Origin: Elusimicrobiota bacterium | GTDB taxonomy: Bacteria; Elusimicrobiota; Elusimicrobia; Elusimicrobiales; UBA9959 | Reading direction: 5' to 3' | DNA length: 52,363 nt | Assembly: GCA_003450815.1 (NCBI GenBank) | Contig: DMES01000024.1 | Location: 1 to 52,363 of the forward strand | Shown: in pieces, positions 8,016 through 15,658 of the stretch | How the letters are laid out: each line of letters starts with the position of its first letter | How positions within the stretch are numbered: the first letter of the stretch is position 1 | Notes under the pieces: generated by a model | Told to the model about the DNA's origin: nothing | What the model saw: only the letters and a program-made list of their open reading frames with translations | The model's database searches: none | Program-made: the position numbers and the translations under genes

Positions 8016-8981
8016 TTACTGGGTTTCTGTGATGGTCAGGGTTTTCAACTGTTCCAGGGCTTCTAAGTTTTCATTGGCAGGGGGGGTGTAAATCATTGAT
8101 TCGAATTCTGGCCGCATAGTCGCCTCTGGGTTGTAGATTACCGGGCCGGCCAATACGGGCTCCACTCCCCGTTTAGGGGCGGGGATGTTCAGTGTCTGTA
8201 TTCCCGAGGTGGTGTAAAAAATATGGGCTCCGGCGGCTCTTAGGCGGGTTAATGTTTCCATATGCGGATGGCCGTAGATGTTGTTGACTCCCACAGAGAT
8301 TATGGCTACTTTGGGCTGAACGCGCGCCAGGAATTTCTCCGTGGAGGAATAGCGCGACCCGTGGTGAGAAACCTTCAGTGCGTAAGAACGGAGCCCCGAT
8401 TTGAATTGGCGCGCTATTGTGTCCTCAACGGCAGCTTCGGCGTCACCCATGAATAACAGGCCGGTGCCGTTGTAGTAAAGCCGTATTACCATGGAACAGT
8501 TGTTGTTTTCGTCGTTGTCGTGCATCTGCACGGTTTCATAGCAGGAGTTCAGCACCTTTACCGTCACCTTTGAATCCCAGTCAAGCTCGGTGCCCGGCTC
8601 GGGGAAATGAGTACTGCATTCGGGTTCCGCGGCGGCCAGTTCCCGCAGGTTATTGTCTCCCTGGGCGTCCACGTTCTCCGCCTTTGTGTCGTAGAAATTT
8701 TTAACGTCGAAATTTGTGAAGACTTTCTTAAGGCCCCTGTAATGATCACTGTGCGGATGCGTCAGTACCACATGGTCTATTTTAGTCACGCCTTTGTCTT
8801 TCAGAAATTTGTACACCGGTTCGCCGGACGGTCCGCCGTCTATAAGCACATTGCCGCCTGAGGGAAGCTCTATATATTCGGAGTCGCCCTGACCGACACT
8901 AAGATAATAGACGTTTAATTGAGCACAAATATTGGAGGAAGCAAATAGAATTATTGCCAGAAAGGCCGACAGTTTATACAT
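8016..8981 (-). CDS. Secreted ComEC-like metallo-beta-lactamase-fold hydrolase
   Basis: The 321-residue protein has a cleavable signal peptide (about 1-20, ending SSNICA) and a metallo-beta-lactamase fold like the C-terminal domain of ComEC/Rec2. Visible metal ligands and motifs are VLIDGGP (45-51), HPHSDH (75-80), FMGDAE (177-182) and KVSHHGS (203-209). It lacks the ComEC membrane channel, so it is a stand-alone extracytoplasmic hydrolase. The family includes nucleases acting on phosphodiesters, but the substrate here is unknown. About 40 extra residues follow the fold. It is a single gene on the minus strand between foldback DNA and the candidate small RNA. Confidence 0.85.
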   Translation of the reverse strand: MYKLSAFLAIILFASSNICAQLNVYYLSVGQGDSEYIELPSGGNVLIDGGPSGEPVYKFLKDKGVTKIDHVVLTHPHSDHYRGLKKVFTNFDVKNFYDTKAENVDAQGDNNLRELAAAEPECSTHFPEPGTELDWDSKVTVKVLNSCYETVQMHDNDENNNCSMVIRLYYNGTGLLFMGDAEAAVEDTIARQFKSGLRSYALKVSHHGSRYSSTEKFLARVQPKVAIISVGVNNIYGHPHMETLTRLRAAGAHIFYTTSGIQTLNIPAPKRGVEPVLAGPVIYNPEATMRPEFESMIYTPPANENLEALEQLKTLTITETQ

Positions 8982-9125
8982 GATACTCTGTCGTCAAAAT
9001 GCGTTTAGTAAAATCCATGATATAGTTTAACCAGAATTTAAGCGTGTTTGAAAGTGCCAAAGGACCTACGTGGCGCATGACAAATGTCAATGCGAAGTAA
9101 AAAACCATATTACCGAAAGCCCCCC

Positions 9126-9154
9126 TTGATATTTTGGGTTTTGGGAGCTATACT
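9126..9154 (+). promoter_or_regulatory. Sigma-70 type promoter for a small RNA
   Basis: TTGATA (9126-9131) and TATACT (9149-9154) are separated by exactly 17 bases, the best housekeeping promoter match I found in the window. It points toward a terminator about 130 bases downstream, with no gene between. Confidence 0.75.
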
Positions 9155-9160
9155 CTAATT

Positions 9161-9285
9161 GAGGGTAGGGACGAGGGGATCGGGTTTATCCCCTGAAAGC
9201 GAGGTGGAATGGTATAAAGAAGCAGTGCAGTGAAGTATCGTTGAGACCCAATAGAGGGCAGGCCACAGGGCCTGCCCCGCTTTTT
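9161..9285 (+). ncRNA. Candidate small RNA of about 125 nt
   Basis: A strong promoter (9126-9154) predicts a start near 9161, and an intrinsic terminator ends the transcript at 9285. Internal structure is visible: GGGGAT/ATCCCC forms a hairpin at about 9175-9193, and the 5' segment CTAATTGAGGGT can pair with ACCCAATAG just before the terminator as a closing stem. No open frame with a ribosome-binding site lies inside. By eye it does not match SRP RNA (the GGAAGCAG-type tetraloop motif is absent) and is too short for tmRNA or RNase P. A 6S-like or novel regulatory RNA is possible. Read-through would reach the PilZ gene at 9354. Confidence 0.55.
9256..9285 (+). terminator. Intrinsic terminator of the candidate small RNA
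   Basis: The 9-bp stem GGGCAGGCC/GGCCTGCCC (9256-9264/9269-9277) has an ACAG loop and is followed by CGC and five T's at 9281-9285. Confidence 0.85.
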
Positions 9286-9353
9286 ATGCAAATCAGTCTG
9301 TCTGCTGATCCTGCTCTTTGACTGGGAAGGCTGCATATTCTAGAATCTAGCTT

Positions 9354-9662
9354 ATGAACGACAAGAACAGGAGGCGGGCGCCTCGGAGCAGGCATAATTC
9401 GGTAATAGAGATCCTTGACGCGGGTGGGAAGGTTGCCGTCTTCGGCAGGCTTGTTGATTTTTCTACATTGGGAGCTTCGTTTGCGGTGGGGGACTCTGTT
9501 GTTATACCTAAAAATTTTAGGGCGCGGCTGAGATTGCTGAATGAGGGAGTGTTTGAGGCTCAGGTGCGGGTGGTGTGGGTACGCAGGGAAAAGAACGCCA
9601 TGCGTTATGGCATATATTTTTATGCGCTGACCCTTTTGCGCCCGTCCGGCGGGAACGGATGA
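9354..9662 (+). CDS. PilZ-domain c-di-GMP receptor
   Basis: The 102-residue protein is essentially a single PilZ domain. The c-di-GMP-binding signature is present: RxxxR within RRAPR (residues 7-11) and DxSxxG in DFSTLGAS (35-42). Typical beta-barrel strands follow (FRARLRLLNEGVFEAQVRVVWVRRE). It is probably a small cytoplasmic adaptor that changes partner contacts on binding c-di-GMP. The window also encodes a diguanylate cyclase at 18157. The ATG at 9354 follows an AT-rich stretch without a clear ribosome-binding site. Confidence 0.85.
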   Translation: MNDKNRRRAPRSRHNSVIEILDAGGKVAVFGRLVDFSTLGASFAVGDSVVIPKNFRARLRLLNEGVFEAQVRVVWVRREKNAMRYGIYFYALTLLRPSGGNG

Positions 9663-9680
9663 AAAGTTATAGCCTGCCCC

Positions 9681-9708
9681 TTGACAAAATTGCGGTCTCT
9701 GTTAGAAT
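9681..9708 (+). promoter_or_regulatory. Promoter of the tyrosine phosphatase gene
   Basis: A consensus TTGACA (9681-9686) is followed after 16 bases by TAGAAT (9703-9708). The start codon at 9737 has GGGAGGA (9728-9734) as its ribosome-binding site. Confidence 0.65.
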
Positions 9709-9736
9709 ATAATTGACAGAGTTTTTGGGAGGATTT

Positions 9737-10513
9737 ATGAATAGAAAAGTGGGTTTGGGAATTATTCTCATTGCAACAGTGGGTGTGCTTGTTCTTACGC
9801 GGGCAAAAAATGCCCCGCCCTCCGATTTAAGAGACGCTGTAGGCGAAGAGTCGCAGGCTCCGGAGATAAACACCAATATCCCAGCCGTTGGCGGAGGTAA
9901 TGCGGAACTTCCGGTTCCAACACCGGTTGCGGTGGAGGAAAAACAGGAAGCGCCTGTGCCCGCTAACAGTCCAATGGGTAACTTTGGCGTTGTCAGTGCG
10001 CAGGATTCCGATAACCGCAAAAACGGCCGTGAATGGGTTGTGTATAGGGGCAGTTCGCTGGATAATGAGGCCGCATATGCGTTTTTGCGTGATATCGGCG
10101 TCAGTGTAAGCGTGAACCTTCAAAGCTCTCATCCATCCGACCTGGAACTCTGCGCCAAGTATGGTCTGACGTGCCGGAAGTTCGGTATATATCCATTTGA
10201 TAGGGTCAGCCTGACCAGGAGTTCGGAGTTCCAGGCGGCTTTCCGCTTTGTTCTGGAGGAAAGAAAGGCCGGACATAAGGTCTACATCCATTGTATGAAA
10301 GGTAAAGACAGGACCGGAGCGCTTGCGGCGGCTCTGATGATACGAGAGCGGGCATGCGTTGCAGATTTCAATAAAGCCAAGCTCCGTGATGTCATAGAAA
10401 AATCGCTAGATGCGCATAATTTCTGGCGTCGCAATTATCCTAAATGGCATGCGGAGATAATTGGCTGGGTGGACAATTTTGAGGATAATAAGAATTGGCT
10501 CTGTAAGCAGTAA
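9737..10513 (+). CDS. Membrane-anchored tyrosine phosphatase family protein
   Basis: The ATG at 9737 is chosen because GGGAGGA sits just upstream; an in-frame TTG at 9713 has no such site. The 258-residue product has an N-terminal membrane segment (about 5-21), a Pro/Glu-rich linker (about 25-90) and a cysteine-phosphatase domain. The signature loop is HCMKGKDRTGA, matching HCxxGxxRT, with the nucleophilic Cys and the phosphate-binding Arg. Low similarity to the DSP/tyrosine phosphatase family is evident from VSVNLQSSHPSDLELCAKYGL upstream. It should dephosphorylate a phosphotyrosine protein or phosphoinositide-like substrate outside the inner membrane; no partner kinase is visible. Confidence 0.82.
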   Translation: MNRKVGLGIILIATVGVLVLTRAKNAPPSDLRDAVGEESQAPEINTNIPAVGGGNAELPVPTPVAVEEKQEAPVPANSPMGNFGVVSAQDSDNRKNGREWVVYRGSSLDNEAAYAFLRDIGVSVSVNLQSSHPSDLELCAKYGLTCRKFGIYPFDRVSLTRSSEFQAAFRFVLEERKAGHKVYIHCMKGKDRTGALAAALMIRERACVADFNKAKLRDVIEKSLDAHNFWRRNYPKWHAEIIGWVDNFEDNKNWLCKQ

Positions 10514-10546
10514 GGTTCCGGAGGCCGGTATGGCCATCCGTGCGGA

Positions 10547-10594
10547 TTGAACGCCGTCACCGTAAAGTATTTACAATAAGGTGATGGCGTTCAA
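10547..10594 (+). terminator. Compound hairpin terminator after the phosphatase gene
   Basis: The stem TTGAACGCCGTCACC (10547-10561) pairs with 10580-10594 with one G-U pair and encloses a small GTAAA/TTTAC hairpin. TTTTCT follows. Confidence 0.7.
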
Positions 10595-10640
10595 TTTTCT
10601 AAGGGATTGTGGAGTGTAACAGCATGTTGCCTAGTTCCTT

Positions 10641-10709
10641 GGCCCCTATTGTCAATTGCCCTAAAGGCCTAGTTTTATCTGGGCCCATTCTCCTTCCCAC
10701 AATAGGCCC
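10641..10709. repeat. Inverted repeat between phosphatase and leader
   Basis: GGCCCCTATTGT (10641-10652) is complementary, apart from two extra C's, to ACAATAGGCC (10699-10708). The 46 bases between hold no recognisable motif. It lies upstream of the riboswitch-like leader and is of unknown role. Confidence 0.4.
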
Positions 10710-10752
10710 AAAGCCTCTGGGCGGTTTTGTGAGGGAATTGTAGAATTTAGAC

Positions 10753-10868
10753 AGGTTTAAAACCTTGTAATCCTTTGAAGAGGCAAAGGAGCATCCACCT
10801 CCGGGCCGAGGAATCCGGAGTAACCAAGGGAAACGGAATAATGTGAATTATTTTCGTTTCCTTTTTTT
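10753..10868 (+). promoter_or_regulatory. Riboswitch-like leader ending in a terminator
   Basis: Visible elements are AGGTTTAAAACCT (10753-10765), CCTTTG/CAAAGG (10772-10777/10784-10789), CTCCGG/CCGGAG (10799-10804/10815-10820), and CCTTG (10763-10767) pairing with CAAGG (10825-10829) to close a three-way junction. An intrinsic terminator follows: the stem starts at 10829, pairs to 10861 with one bulge, loop GTGA, then seven T's (10862-10868). The closing stem abuts and shares a base with the terminator stem, as in riboswitch switching. The next gene starts 18 bases later. I cannot assign it to a known class; c-di-GMP-I, TPP, cobalamin and ydaO signatures do not fit by eye. Confidence 0.5.
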
Positions 10869-10886
10869 GTTTTTCTGGGATAAAAA

Positions 10887-11783
10887 ATGCTTAAACAAAT
10901 CCTCGCCGTGATTTTTTACAGTTCCTTTTTTTGTGTTAACGCATCAGCACAGGAAACTCTTAACTACGATCCCGGGTTGACCGGTTCGGCTCCGTATTCA
11001 GATCCCGCTTTCCAGGATTTTGTTGAAACCTCGTATGGTTATCTGAACCCCGAAAATACTGCGAAAGTGCGCGGGGATTTCAGGGATGCCCCAGTTTCGC
11101 CTGATACTCCTTCGCTTAAAAAACTCAAACCACCTCCGCTGATGCCGCAACAAGCCGCGGCCGCTGTTACAGCCGTTGGAGAGGGGGCGCAAAACCTTCC
11201 GGTTTTGCCGGCGGATTATTACAAACTCACTTTTGCCGGAGACAAGGGGCCTATCGCTTCTTTTGTGAAACCGCTGGGACGGGAAGGCGTATCTCCAAGG
11301 GAATATGTTTTTGTGAGTATTTTGCCTAAAGAAACAGGCTATGCCGGTATGGTGGAGGAAATAACGGTTTCGGCGGATTTCAAGTTTTCAGGTGAGAAAA
11401 CGCTTTACCTGAAAAACACCAAAAAAATACTGGTGCTCGGCTGGGCCCAGACCGCCAAACTTGCCGCAATCTATAAAAACCCGAAAGTAGCCGGTGTTTC
11501 GGTGGAGAAAAGAAGTTCCGGCATACCGCTTAAAACCCGTGTGAAATTTACTCTTAAGGTGCCTTACCAGAACCGTCCGGGCGTTTTTGTCAGCCAGTTT
11601 ATTAAAACCCTCAGTTCCGACAAGGGTTTCGTATCGGAAAATGTTTTTCGTCTGCCCTCAAGAGGCGGCGCTTCAAAATTCACCGCTTTTGATGTGACCG
11701 GCAGTATTCCTGTTGATATGGTGGGGGAACTTTCCCGCTCCCCTTTCGTTGCTGCAGTGGAAATGAAGGATTCTTCGCTCTAA
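10887..11783 (+). CDS. Secreted protein of unknown function under leader control
   Basis: The 298-residue product has a signal peptide (MLKQILAVIFYSSFFCVNASA, cleavage about residue 21). A Pro-rich segment (about 62-90) follows, then two beta-rich domains (about 105-200 and 205-298). FTLKVPYQNRPGVFVSQFIK and VDMVGELSRSPFVAAVEMKD are the clearest segments; I do not recognise a family. It is probably periplasmic. Its only obvious control is the terminator-ending leader immediately upstream, so it may respond to a metabolite. No strong ribosome-binding site is seen (GGGATA about ten bases before the ATG). Confidence 0.7.
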   Translation: MLKQILAVIFYSSFFCVNASAQETLNYDPGLTGSAPYSDPAFQDFVETSYGYLNPENTAKVRGDFRDAPVSPDTPSLKKLKPPPLMPQQAAAAVTAVGEGAQNLPVLPADYYKLTFAGDKGPIASFVKPLGREGVSPREYVFVSILPKETGYAGMVEEITVSADFKFSGEKTLYLKNTKKILVLGWAQTAKLAAIYKNPKVAGVSVEKRSSGIPLKTRVKFTLKVPYQNRPGVFVSQFIKTLSSDKGFVSENVFRLPSRGGASKFTAFDVTGSIPVDMVGELSRSPFVAAVEMKDSSL

Positions 11784-11883
11784 GTTCCGCCTGTCGCCCG
11801 CTCACGAGTCTTTATACAAAATGTAGTTGCCTGAAAAACTCAACCGGATTTCCGGGCCGGCGTTTTTATTTTGGGAAAAAAGC

Positions 11884-11889
11884 TATAAT
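11884..11889 (+). promoter_or_regulatory. Possible -10 element before ftsX
   Basis: TATAAT lies 26 bases before the ftsX start; the -35 region (11861-11866, CGTTTT) is poor. Confidence 0.35.
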
Positions 11890-11914
11890 TTGGTTTTAGA
11901 TAAGGTGGAAAATT

Positions 11915-12760
11915 ATGGAAGAATATCATAACGAGGCGCATACTGAAGCGCATCAAGACGTGCGCCATGATGCGCATCACGACGCGCACTATGAAAGCAG
12001 AAAGACGGTTCAGCGTAAGGGATATCGCGTCGTATTTTTGCTGGCTTTTTCGGCGGGTCTTGCCGCCGAACTATTACTTTTCATGCGCGCGCAGATGAAC
12101 CAGATAGCGCTTATACTGAAAGATGATTTCAGGATAGTGGTGGTTAAAAACGGAAACGGCAAAGAGACCAACTCCGCAGTGGAGGCGGGACTGAGAAAGA
12201 TAAAAGGCACTTTGAATATGGTTTTCGTTGACAGAGAAACGCGGCTTAAAAAGCTGAAAGAAGACGATCCGGAACTGGTTCCTTCGGTTCTTGCCGTGGG
12301 GGGCAATCCGCTGCCCGACACCTGGGAAATTGAGTTGCGGGAAGAAGAACTCGGTGGGGTGGACGCCTGGAGGGACGCGGCCTGGAAAGTGCCGGGCGTG
12401 ACTGATATCAAGTACAAGCCTCTTGAGGCGTATGCCATTTTGCACGCCCTGTTTTATGCGCATCTGATAACCCTCGGGTTTTATGCCGCGGCTTGCGCGT
12501 GTGTTTTAATGGCTGTAATGGTTGTTACCTACCGCAAAACTCCTGCCAACCTGCTTAAAGCTGTTAAAAAAGACGGTGTCTGGTTTTTAGCGGGTGCAAC
12601 TGGCGCGGGCCTGTCGACGCTTGTGGCCTATAGTCTGATTTATCCTGTTAAATATCTGAGCCCTCTTTGGGTGTGGTCCGGCCTTCCCTGGCACTTTGCC
12701 ATTGCGGTCGCCGGCGGTTTAGGCGCCTGGGTATTATACCAATGGAAAAATGAGCGGTAA
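11915..12760 (+). CDS. ftsX: FtsX-like cell-division membrane protein
   Basis: The 281-residue protein has the FtsX layout. An N-terminal cytoplasmic tail precedes TM1 (about 40-57). An extracytoplasmic domain (about 60-170) includes DFRIVVVKNG, FVDRETRLKKLKEDDP and PLPDTWEIELREEEL, and three further TMs follow (about 176-202, 224-245, 255-275). FtsX with the ATPase FtsE normally relays a cytoplasmic signal to EnvC-type hydrolase activators at the septum. Here the EnvC-like gene follows directly and CtpA comes next, as in many genomes, but no ftsE is adjacent. The tail is unusually His-rich (HNEAHTEAHQDVRHDAHHD), perhaps metal-binding. An AAGGTGG site precedes the start. Confidence 0.85.
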   Translation: MEEYHNEAHTEAHQDVRHDAHHDAHYESRKTVQRKGYRVVFLLAFSAGLAAELLLFMRAQMNQIALILKDDFRIVVVKNGNGKETNSAVEAGLRKIKGTLNMVFVDRETRLKKLKEDDPELVPSVLAVGGNPLPDTWEIELREEELGGVDAWRDAAWKVPGVTDIKYKPLEAYAILHALFYAHLITLGFYAAACACVLMAVMVVTYRKTPANLLKAVKKDGVWFLAGATGAGLSTLVAYSLIYPVKYLSPLWVWSGLPWHFAIAVAGGLGAWVLYQWKNER

Positions 12761-12795
12761 CCCGAAAAATTCAGTCGGAACTGAATTTTTCGGGT
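12760..12795. repeat. Perfect 16-bp hairpin at the ftsX stop codon
   Basis: The stem 12760-12775/12780-12795 has a CGGA loop and starts on the last base of the ftsX TAA. No T-run follows outside the stem, so it may be an mRNA-end stabiliser or an interspersed palindrome rather than a terminator. Confidence 0.6.
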
Positions 12796-12828
12796 CCAAG
12801 GGAATGACCTCTCCACATGCCGCAGGTG

Positions 12829-12848
12829 GCGGGGTGAATTCACCCCGC
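12829..12848. repeat. 20-nt perfect palindrome centred on GAATTC
   Basis: GCGGGGTGAATTCACCCCGC reads the same on both strands. Nearby, CCGCAGGTGG (12820-12829) and CCGTAGGTGG (about 12953-12962) form a direct repeat, and TGGATG/CATCCA pair around 12963-12983. The stretch 12760-12990 is thus dense in palindromes, arguing that its 5' part is not coding. Confidence 0.5.
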
Positions 12849-12890
12849 ACTTTTTCCGCTGAGGCCGCGGTCACTGGACAAGGAAACACT

Positions 12891-14174
12891 ATGGTAACGG
12901 GACTTGCTCGTAGGCAAAAGAACTCCCGGAAATTGCATGGTTCCATCACCTGCCGTAGGTGGTTGGATGGATACATTCATCCATATATCCCACAAAGGCA
13001 AACAATATTAATTGTGATTTTAGGGCTAATATTACCAATAACGCTTACTACCTTTGTTTTCCCCTCTTTATGCGCGGCCCAGGATGCCGTGGTGGTTAAA
13101 AAGAAAAGTCTGGAAGAAATAAACCAGCAGCTGGAAGAAAAGAGAAAAGAGCTGGAACGTTACAGGCAGGACGAGGATCGTATAAGCGGAGAGATAAGCG
13201 AGCTTAAAAAACAGGAAAAAAAGGATCTTGCGCGGAAGCGCGAGCTTGAGTCGCGGCTGGTGTCGGCCAGGGCAAAAAGCTCCGAATCCGCTCAAAAATA
13301 TGATTCCCTTGAAAAAATATGCAAGAGTCTGGCCTCGGATTTCCACGGGGAAATAGCGGTTTATGCCCTATTGAAAGATTTTTACTATCCCTACTACGGC
13401 AATATGGAAATTTCAACGAGTATTTTCCTTAAATCCGCTATTATCAGAAAGCATGCCCTTATGGCCAAATTGCGGGGGGAATCTATAAAGGCGAATAAAG
13501 ATCTGCAAACGCTTGAACGCCGGGGCCAGGAGCTTAAAGCCAGCAAACTGCTGCTTGAAAAGCAGCGCTCCGCCCAGAAAAACGCGGTAAAAGGCAAACT
13601 TGGCGAGTTGGAACGCTCACGTGAGCAGCAGGCACAGCTGTCACGCGAGGTAGAGGACCTGCAAAATGCGGCCAAAGGGCTTAACAGGCTGGTGCGAAAA
13701 CTTGAAAAGCAGTCTCCTTACAGGCGTGAAACCGGTTCCAAAGAGCTGCCTCTGGCCAGGCATTCTCTGCCCTGGCCTTCAAAGGGGAAGGTGGTAAGCC
13801 GCTTCGGGCGCGAGGAAGTGCCCGCGCTTAAAACCTGGATAGTTCGTGAAGGGATAAAAATACGCACCGCCCCGAACACACAGGTCTTTTCAGTATTGCC
13901 CGGCAAGGTCATTTATGCGGGGCCTTTCAGAACTTATGGTAATGTGGTTATAGTTGACCATGAAAAAGGTTTCTTTACCATCTATGGCCTTCTAAGTTCC
14001 ATGTTCGTGTCCAAGGGTGATTCCGTTTTAACTTCCACGGAAACGGCGCTTGGCCTTTCAGGCAGGGACACCCAGGGTGTCGGCCCGGAAAAAAATGACA
14101 CTTCCGGGGCGGTTTATTTTGAAATACGCAAGGGCGAAAAGGCGTTGGATCCCATGGTCTGGCTCCGCAACTAA
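12891..14174 (+). CDS. EnvC-like murein hydrolase activator (degenerate LytM/M23)
   Basis: The frame is open from 12750, but the ATG at 12891 has AAGGA eight bases upstream and the earlier part is palindromic intergenic-type DNA. The 427-residue product has a basic N-terminus and a membrane/signal segment (ILIVILGLILPITLTTFVFP). A long coiled coil (about 75-325) follows, then a LytM domain (about 345-427). The M23 zinc ligands are missing: the GIDI histidine/aspartate site reads VREGIKIR, and the HLHF site reads AVYFEIR. This is as in EnvC, which activates amidases rather than cutting peptidoglycan itself. Its place between ftsX and ctpA supports the role. Confidence 0.85.
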   Translation: MVTGLARRQKNSRKLHGSITCRRWLDGYIHPYIPQRQTILIVILGLILPITLTTFVFPSLCAAQDAVVVKKKSLEEINQQLEEKRKELERYRQDEDRISGEISELKKQEKKDLARKRELESRLVSARAKSSESAQKYDSLEKICKSLASDFHGEIAVYALLKDFYYPYYGNMEISTSIFLKSAIIRKHALMAKLRGESIKANKDLQTLERRGQELKASKLLLEKQRSAQKNAVKGKLGELERSREQQAQLSREVEDLQNAAKGLNRLVRKLEKQSPYRRETGSKELPLARHSLPWPSKGKVVSRFGREEVPALKTWIVREGIKIRTAPNTQVFSVLPGKVIYAGPFRTYGNVVIVDHEKGFFTIYGLLSSMFVSKGDSVLTSTETALGLSGRDTQGVGPEKNDTSGAVYFEIRKGEKALDPMVWLRN

Positions 14175-14175
14175 G

Positions 14176-14186
14176 CGCGAAGCGCG
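14176..14186. repeat. GCGC-GAA-GCGC palindrome after the envC-like stop
   Basis: This is a short GAA-loop hairpin of the same type as 4741-4767 and 34832-34850. It has a four-base stem. Confidence 0.35.
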
Positions 14187-14243
14187 TTTATAAGGTATAA
14201 TTATAAACTTTCAGCCTGCCGATTCTACCCCAAGGAGAGGAAA

Positions 14244-15578
14244 ATGAAAAGTCTTAAAAAAATAGCTTTGGTAACTGTAGCCGCGTTGGCTATGGGGGCT
14301 GCCTTCCCCTATGTGAATCTGGCTGTAGACAATACTTACCAGCAATTGAAAGTTATAGTGGATGTCATGGAACTGATACGGGAGAGCTATGTGGAAGATG
14401 TTGACTCCCAGAAGCTGGTGTATGGGGCGGCCAAGGGGATGGTGGGAGAGCTTGACGAATTTTCACAGTTTATGGAGCCGGACCTTTATGAAAGGGTTAA
14501 AAGCGACACAGAAGGAGAGTTTGGAGGCATAGGTATAAGGGTGGATATGAGGGAGGGCTGGCTGACCGTGGTTACCCCGCTTCCTAATACACCCGCTTAC
14601 AGGGCGGAAATGTATCCGGGTGACAAAATAGTGAAAATTGAGGGTGAGTCCACCAAGGATATGCTGATGGAAGAGGCCATAAAAAAGCTTAGGGGCACTC
14701 CGGGTACTAAGGTAAATATCACAATCGCGCGTGAGCCGGAAGACAAGAATGCGGATTGGATAAATAAAGATATTACGCTAATCCGGGAGTTGATAAAATC
14801 GGAAAATATCAGATACCGGATGTTTGACGGAAAGCTTGGCTATATAAAGATGGTGGAATTCACGGGCCATGTAATGGAGAATTTTACTAAAGCCCTCGAG
14901 GACCTTAAAAAACAGGGTGCACAGGGCCTGGTGCTTGACTTGCGCTATAATCCGGGAGGCCTGCTGTCTGCAGCGGTTGACGTTTCAAAGCTATTTCTGG
15001 ATTCAAATAAGATGATCGTTTTCACAAAGGGGCGCAAACCGGAAAATTACCAGGAATTCCGCGCCGGAGTCTCGGCTCCTTACGGAGACATGCCGCTTGT
15101 CGTTCTTATTAACCGCTATTCCGCATCGGCCAGTGAAATAGTCGCCGGCGCCATGCAGGACAATAAGCGCGGTGTGATACTCGGCGAGCGCAGTTTCGGC
15201 AAAGCCAGCGTGCAGTCCATGATTCCGCTTTCCGATAAGTCCGCCCTGCGCATTACCATAGCCAAATACTATACTCCGAGCGGCCGCTCCATACAGCGCG
15301 ATGTTAAAAAAGACATCGGCGGAATCACCCCGGATATTGAAGTAAAAGTGGCGCTTGAGGCTGAAAAAAAGCTTATCCAGCAGTCCGAGGAGATTTTCTA
15401 TCCCGGCGGCAAGGCGGATAAGAAAGAAAAAAAGGCCGCCGTCGGTGCCCCCGCTCCCGCGGCGGGTGCGGAGGCAGCTCCGAAGAAGACCGAAGGGGTA
15501 CGTGATGAGGTGCTTGACAGAGCGTTTGAGCTTTTAAAAGCCAGGGAAGTGCTGGGGAATCTGAAGCCGGCAAAATAA
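14244..15578 (+). CDS. ctpA: Carboxyl-terminal processing protease CtpA (S41)
   Basis: The 444-residue protein has an N-terminal signal/anchor (about 5-26), an S41 cap region, a PDZ domain (about 80-170: FGGIGIRVDMREG, RAEMYPGDKIVKIEG) and the protease core. Ser295 in YSASASEIVAG and Lys320 in SFGKASVQ form the catalytic dyad, 25 residues apart as in Prc/CtpA. The C-terminus carries a low-complexity Lys/Ala/Pro segment (about 390-420). It acts in the periplasm; in other bacteria CtpA turns over cell-wall hydrolases or their regulators, which fits its place after ftsX and the EnvC-like gene. AAGGAGAGG precedes the ATG. Confidence 0.92.
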   Translation: MKSLKKIALVTVAALAMGAAFPYVNLAVDNTYQQLKVIVDVMELIRESYVEDVDSQKLVYGAAKGMVGELDEFSQFMEPDLYERVKSDTEGEFGGIGIRVDMREGWLTVVTPLPNTPAYRAEMYPGDKIVKIEGESTKDMLMEEAIKKLRGTPGTKVNITIAREPEDKNADWINKDITLIRELIKSENIRYRMFDGKLGYIKMVEFTGHVMENFTKALEDLKKQGAQGLVLDLRYNPGGLLSAAVDVSKLFLDSNKMIVFTKGRKPENYQEFRAGVSAPYGDMPLVVLINRYSASASEIVAGAMQDNKRGVILGERSFGKASVQSMIPLSDKSALRITIAKYYTPSGRSIQRDVKKDIGGITPDIEVKVALEAEKKLIQQSEEIFYPGGKADKKEKKAAVGAPAPAAGAEAAPKKTEGVRDEVLDRAFELLKAREVLGNLKPAK

Positions 15579-15579
15579 A

Positions 15580-15652
15580 GGGTATAGGGGAGAGTAATAT
15601 GGAAGTTCCTTATTTCCGCACCCTAACCCCTTCACCCTCTACCCTATACCCT
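15580..15652 (+). repeat. GGGTATA/CCCTATA hairpin element 2
   Basis: A short G-rich arm (15580-15594), a centre GGAAGTTCC (15601-15609) and a longer C-rich arm (15620-15652). The C-rich arm ends seven bases before the tsaD start, which has no Shine-Dalgarno sequence. Confidence 0.8.
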
Positions 15653-15658
15653 GATGTT

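Noticed and set aside
9161..9285. Signal recognition particle RNA
   Set aside because: The conserved apical GGAAGCAG-type motif is absent and the fold differs; kept only as an unassigned small RNA.
10753..10868. c-di-GMP-I (GEMM) riboswitch, suggested by GGDEF and PilZ genes in the window
   Set aside because: The conserved internal bases and tetraloop receptor of GEMM are not seen; the three-way junction has different stems.
15599..15658. N-terminal extension of TsaD
   Set aside because: The 60 bases are repeat element 2; TsaD family members begin at MRILALETT.
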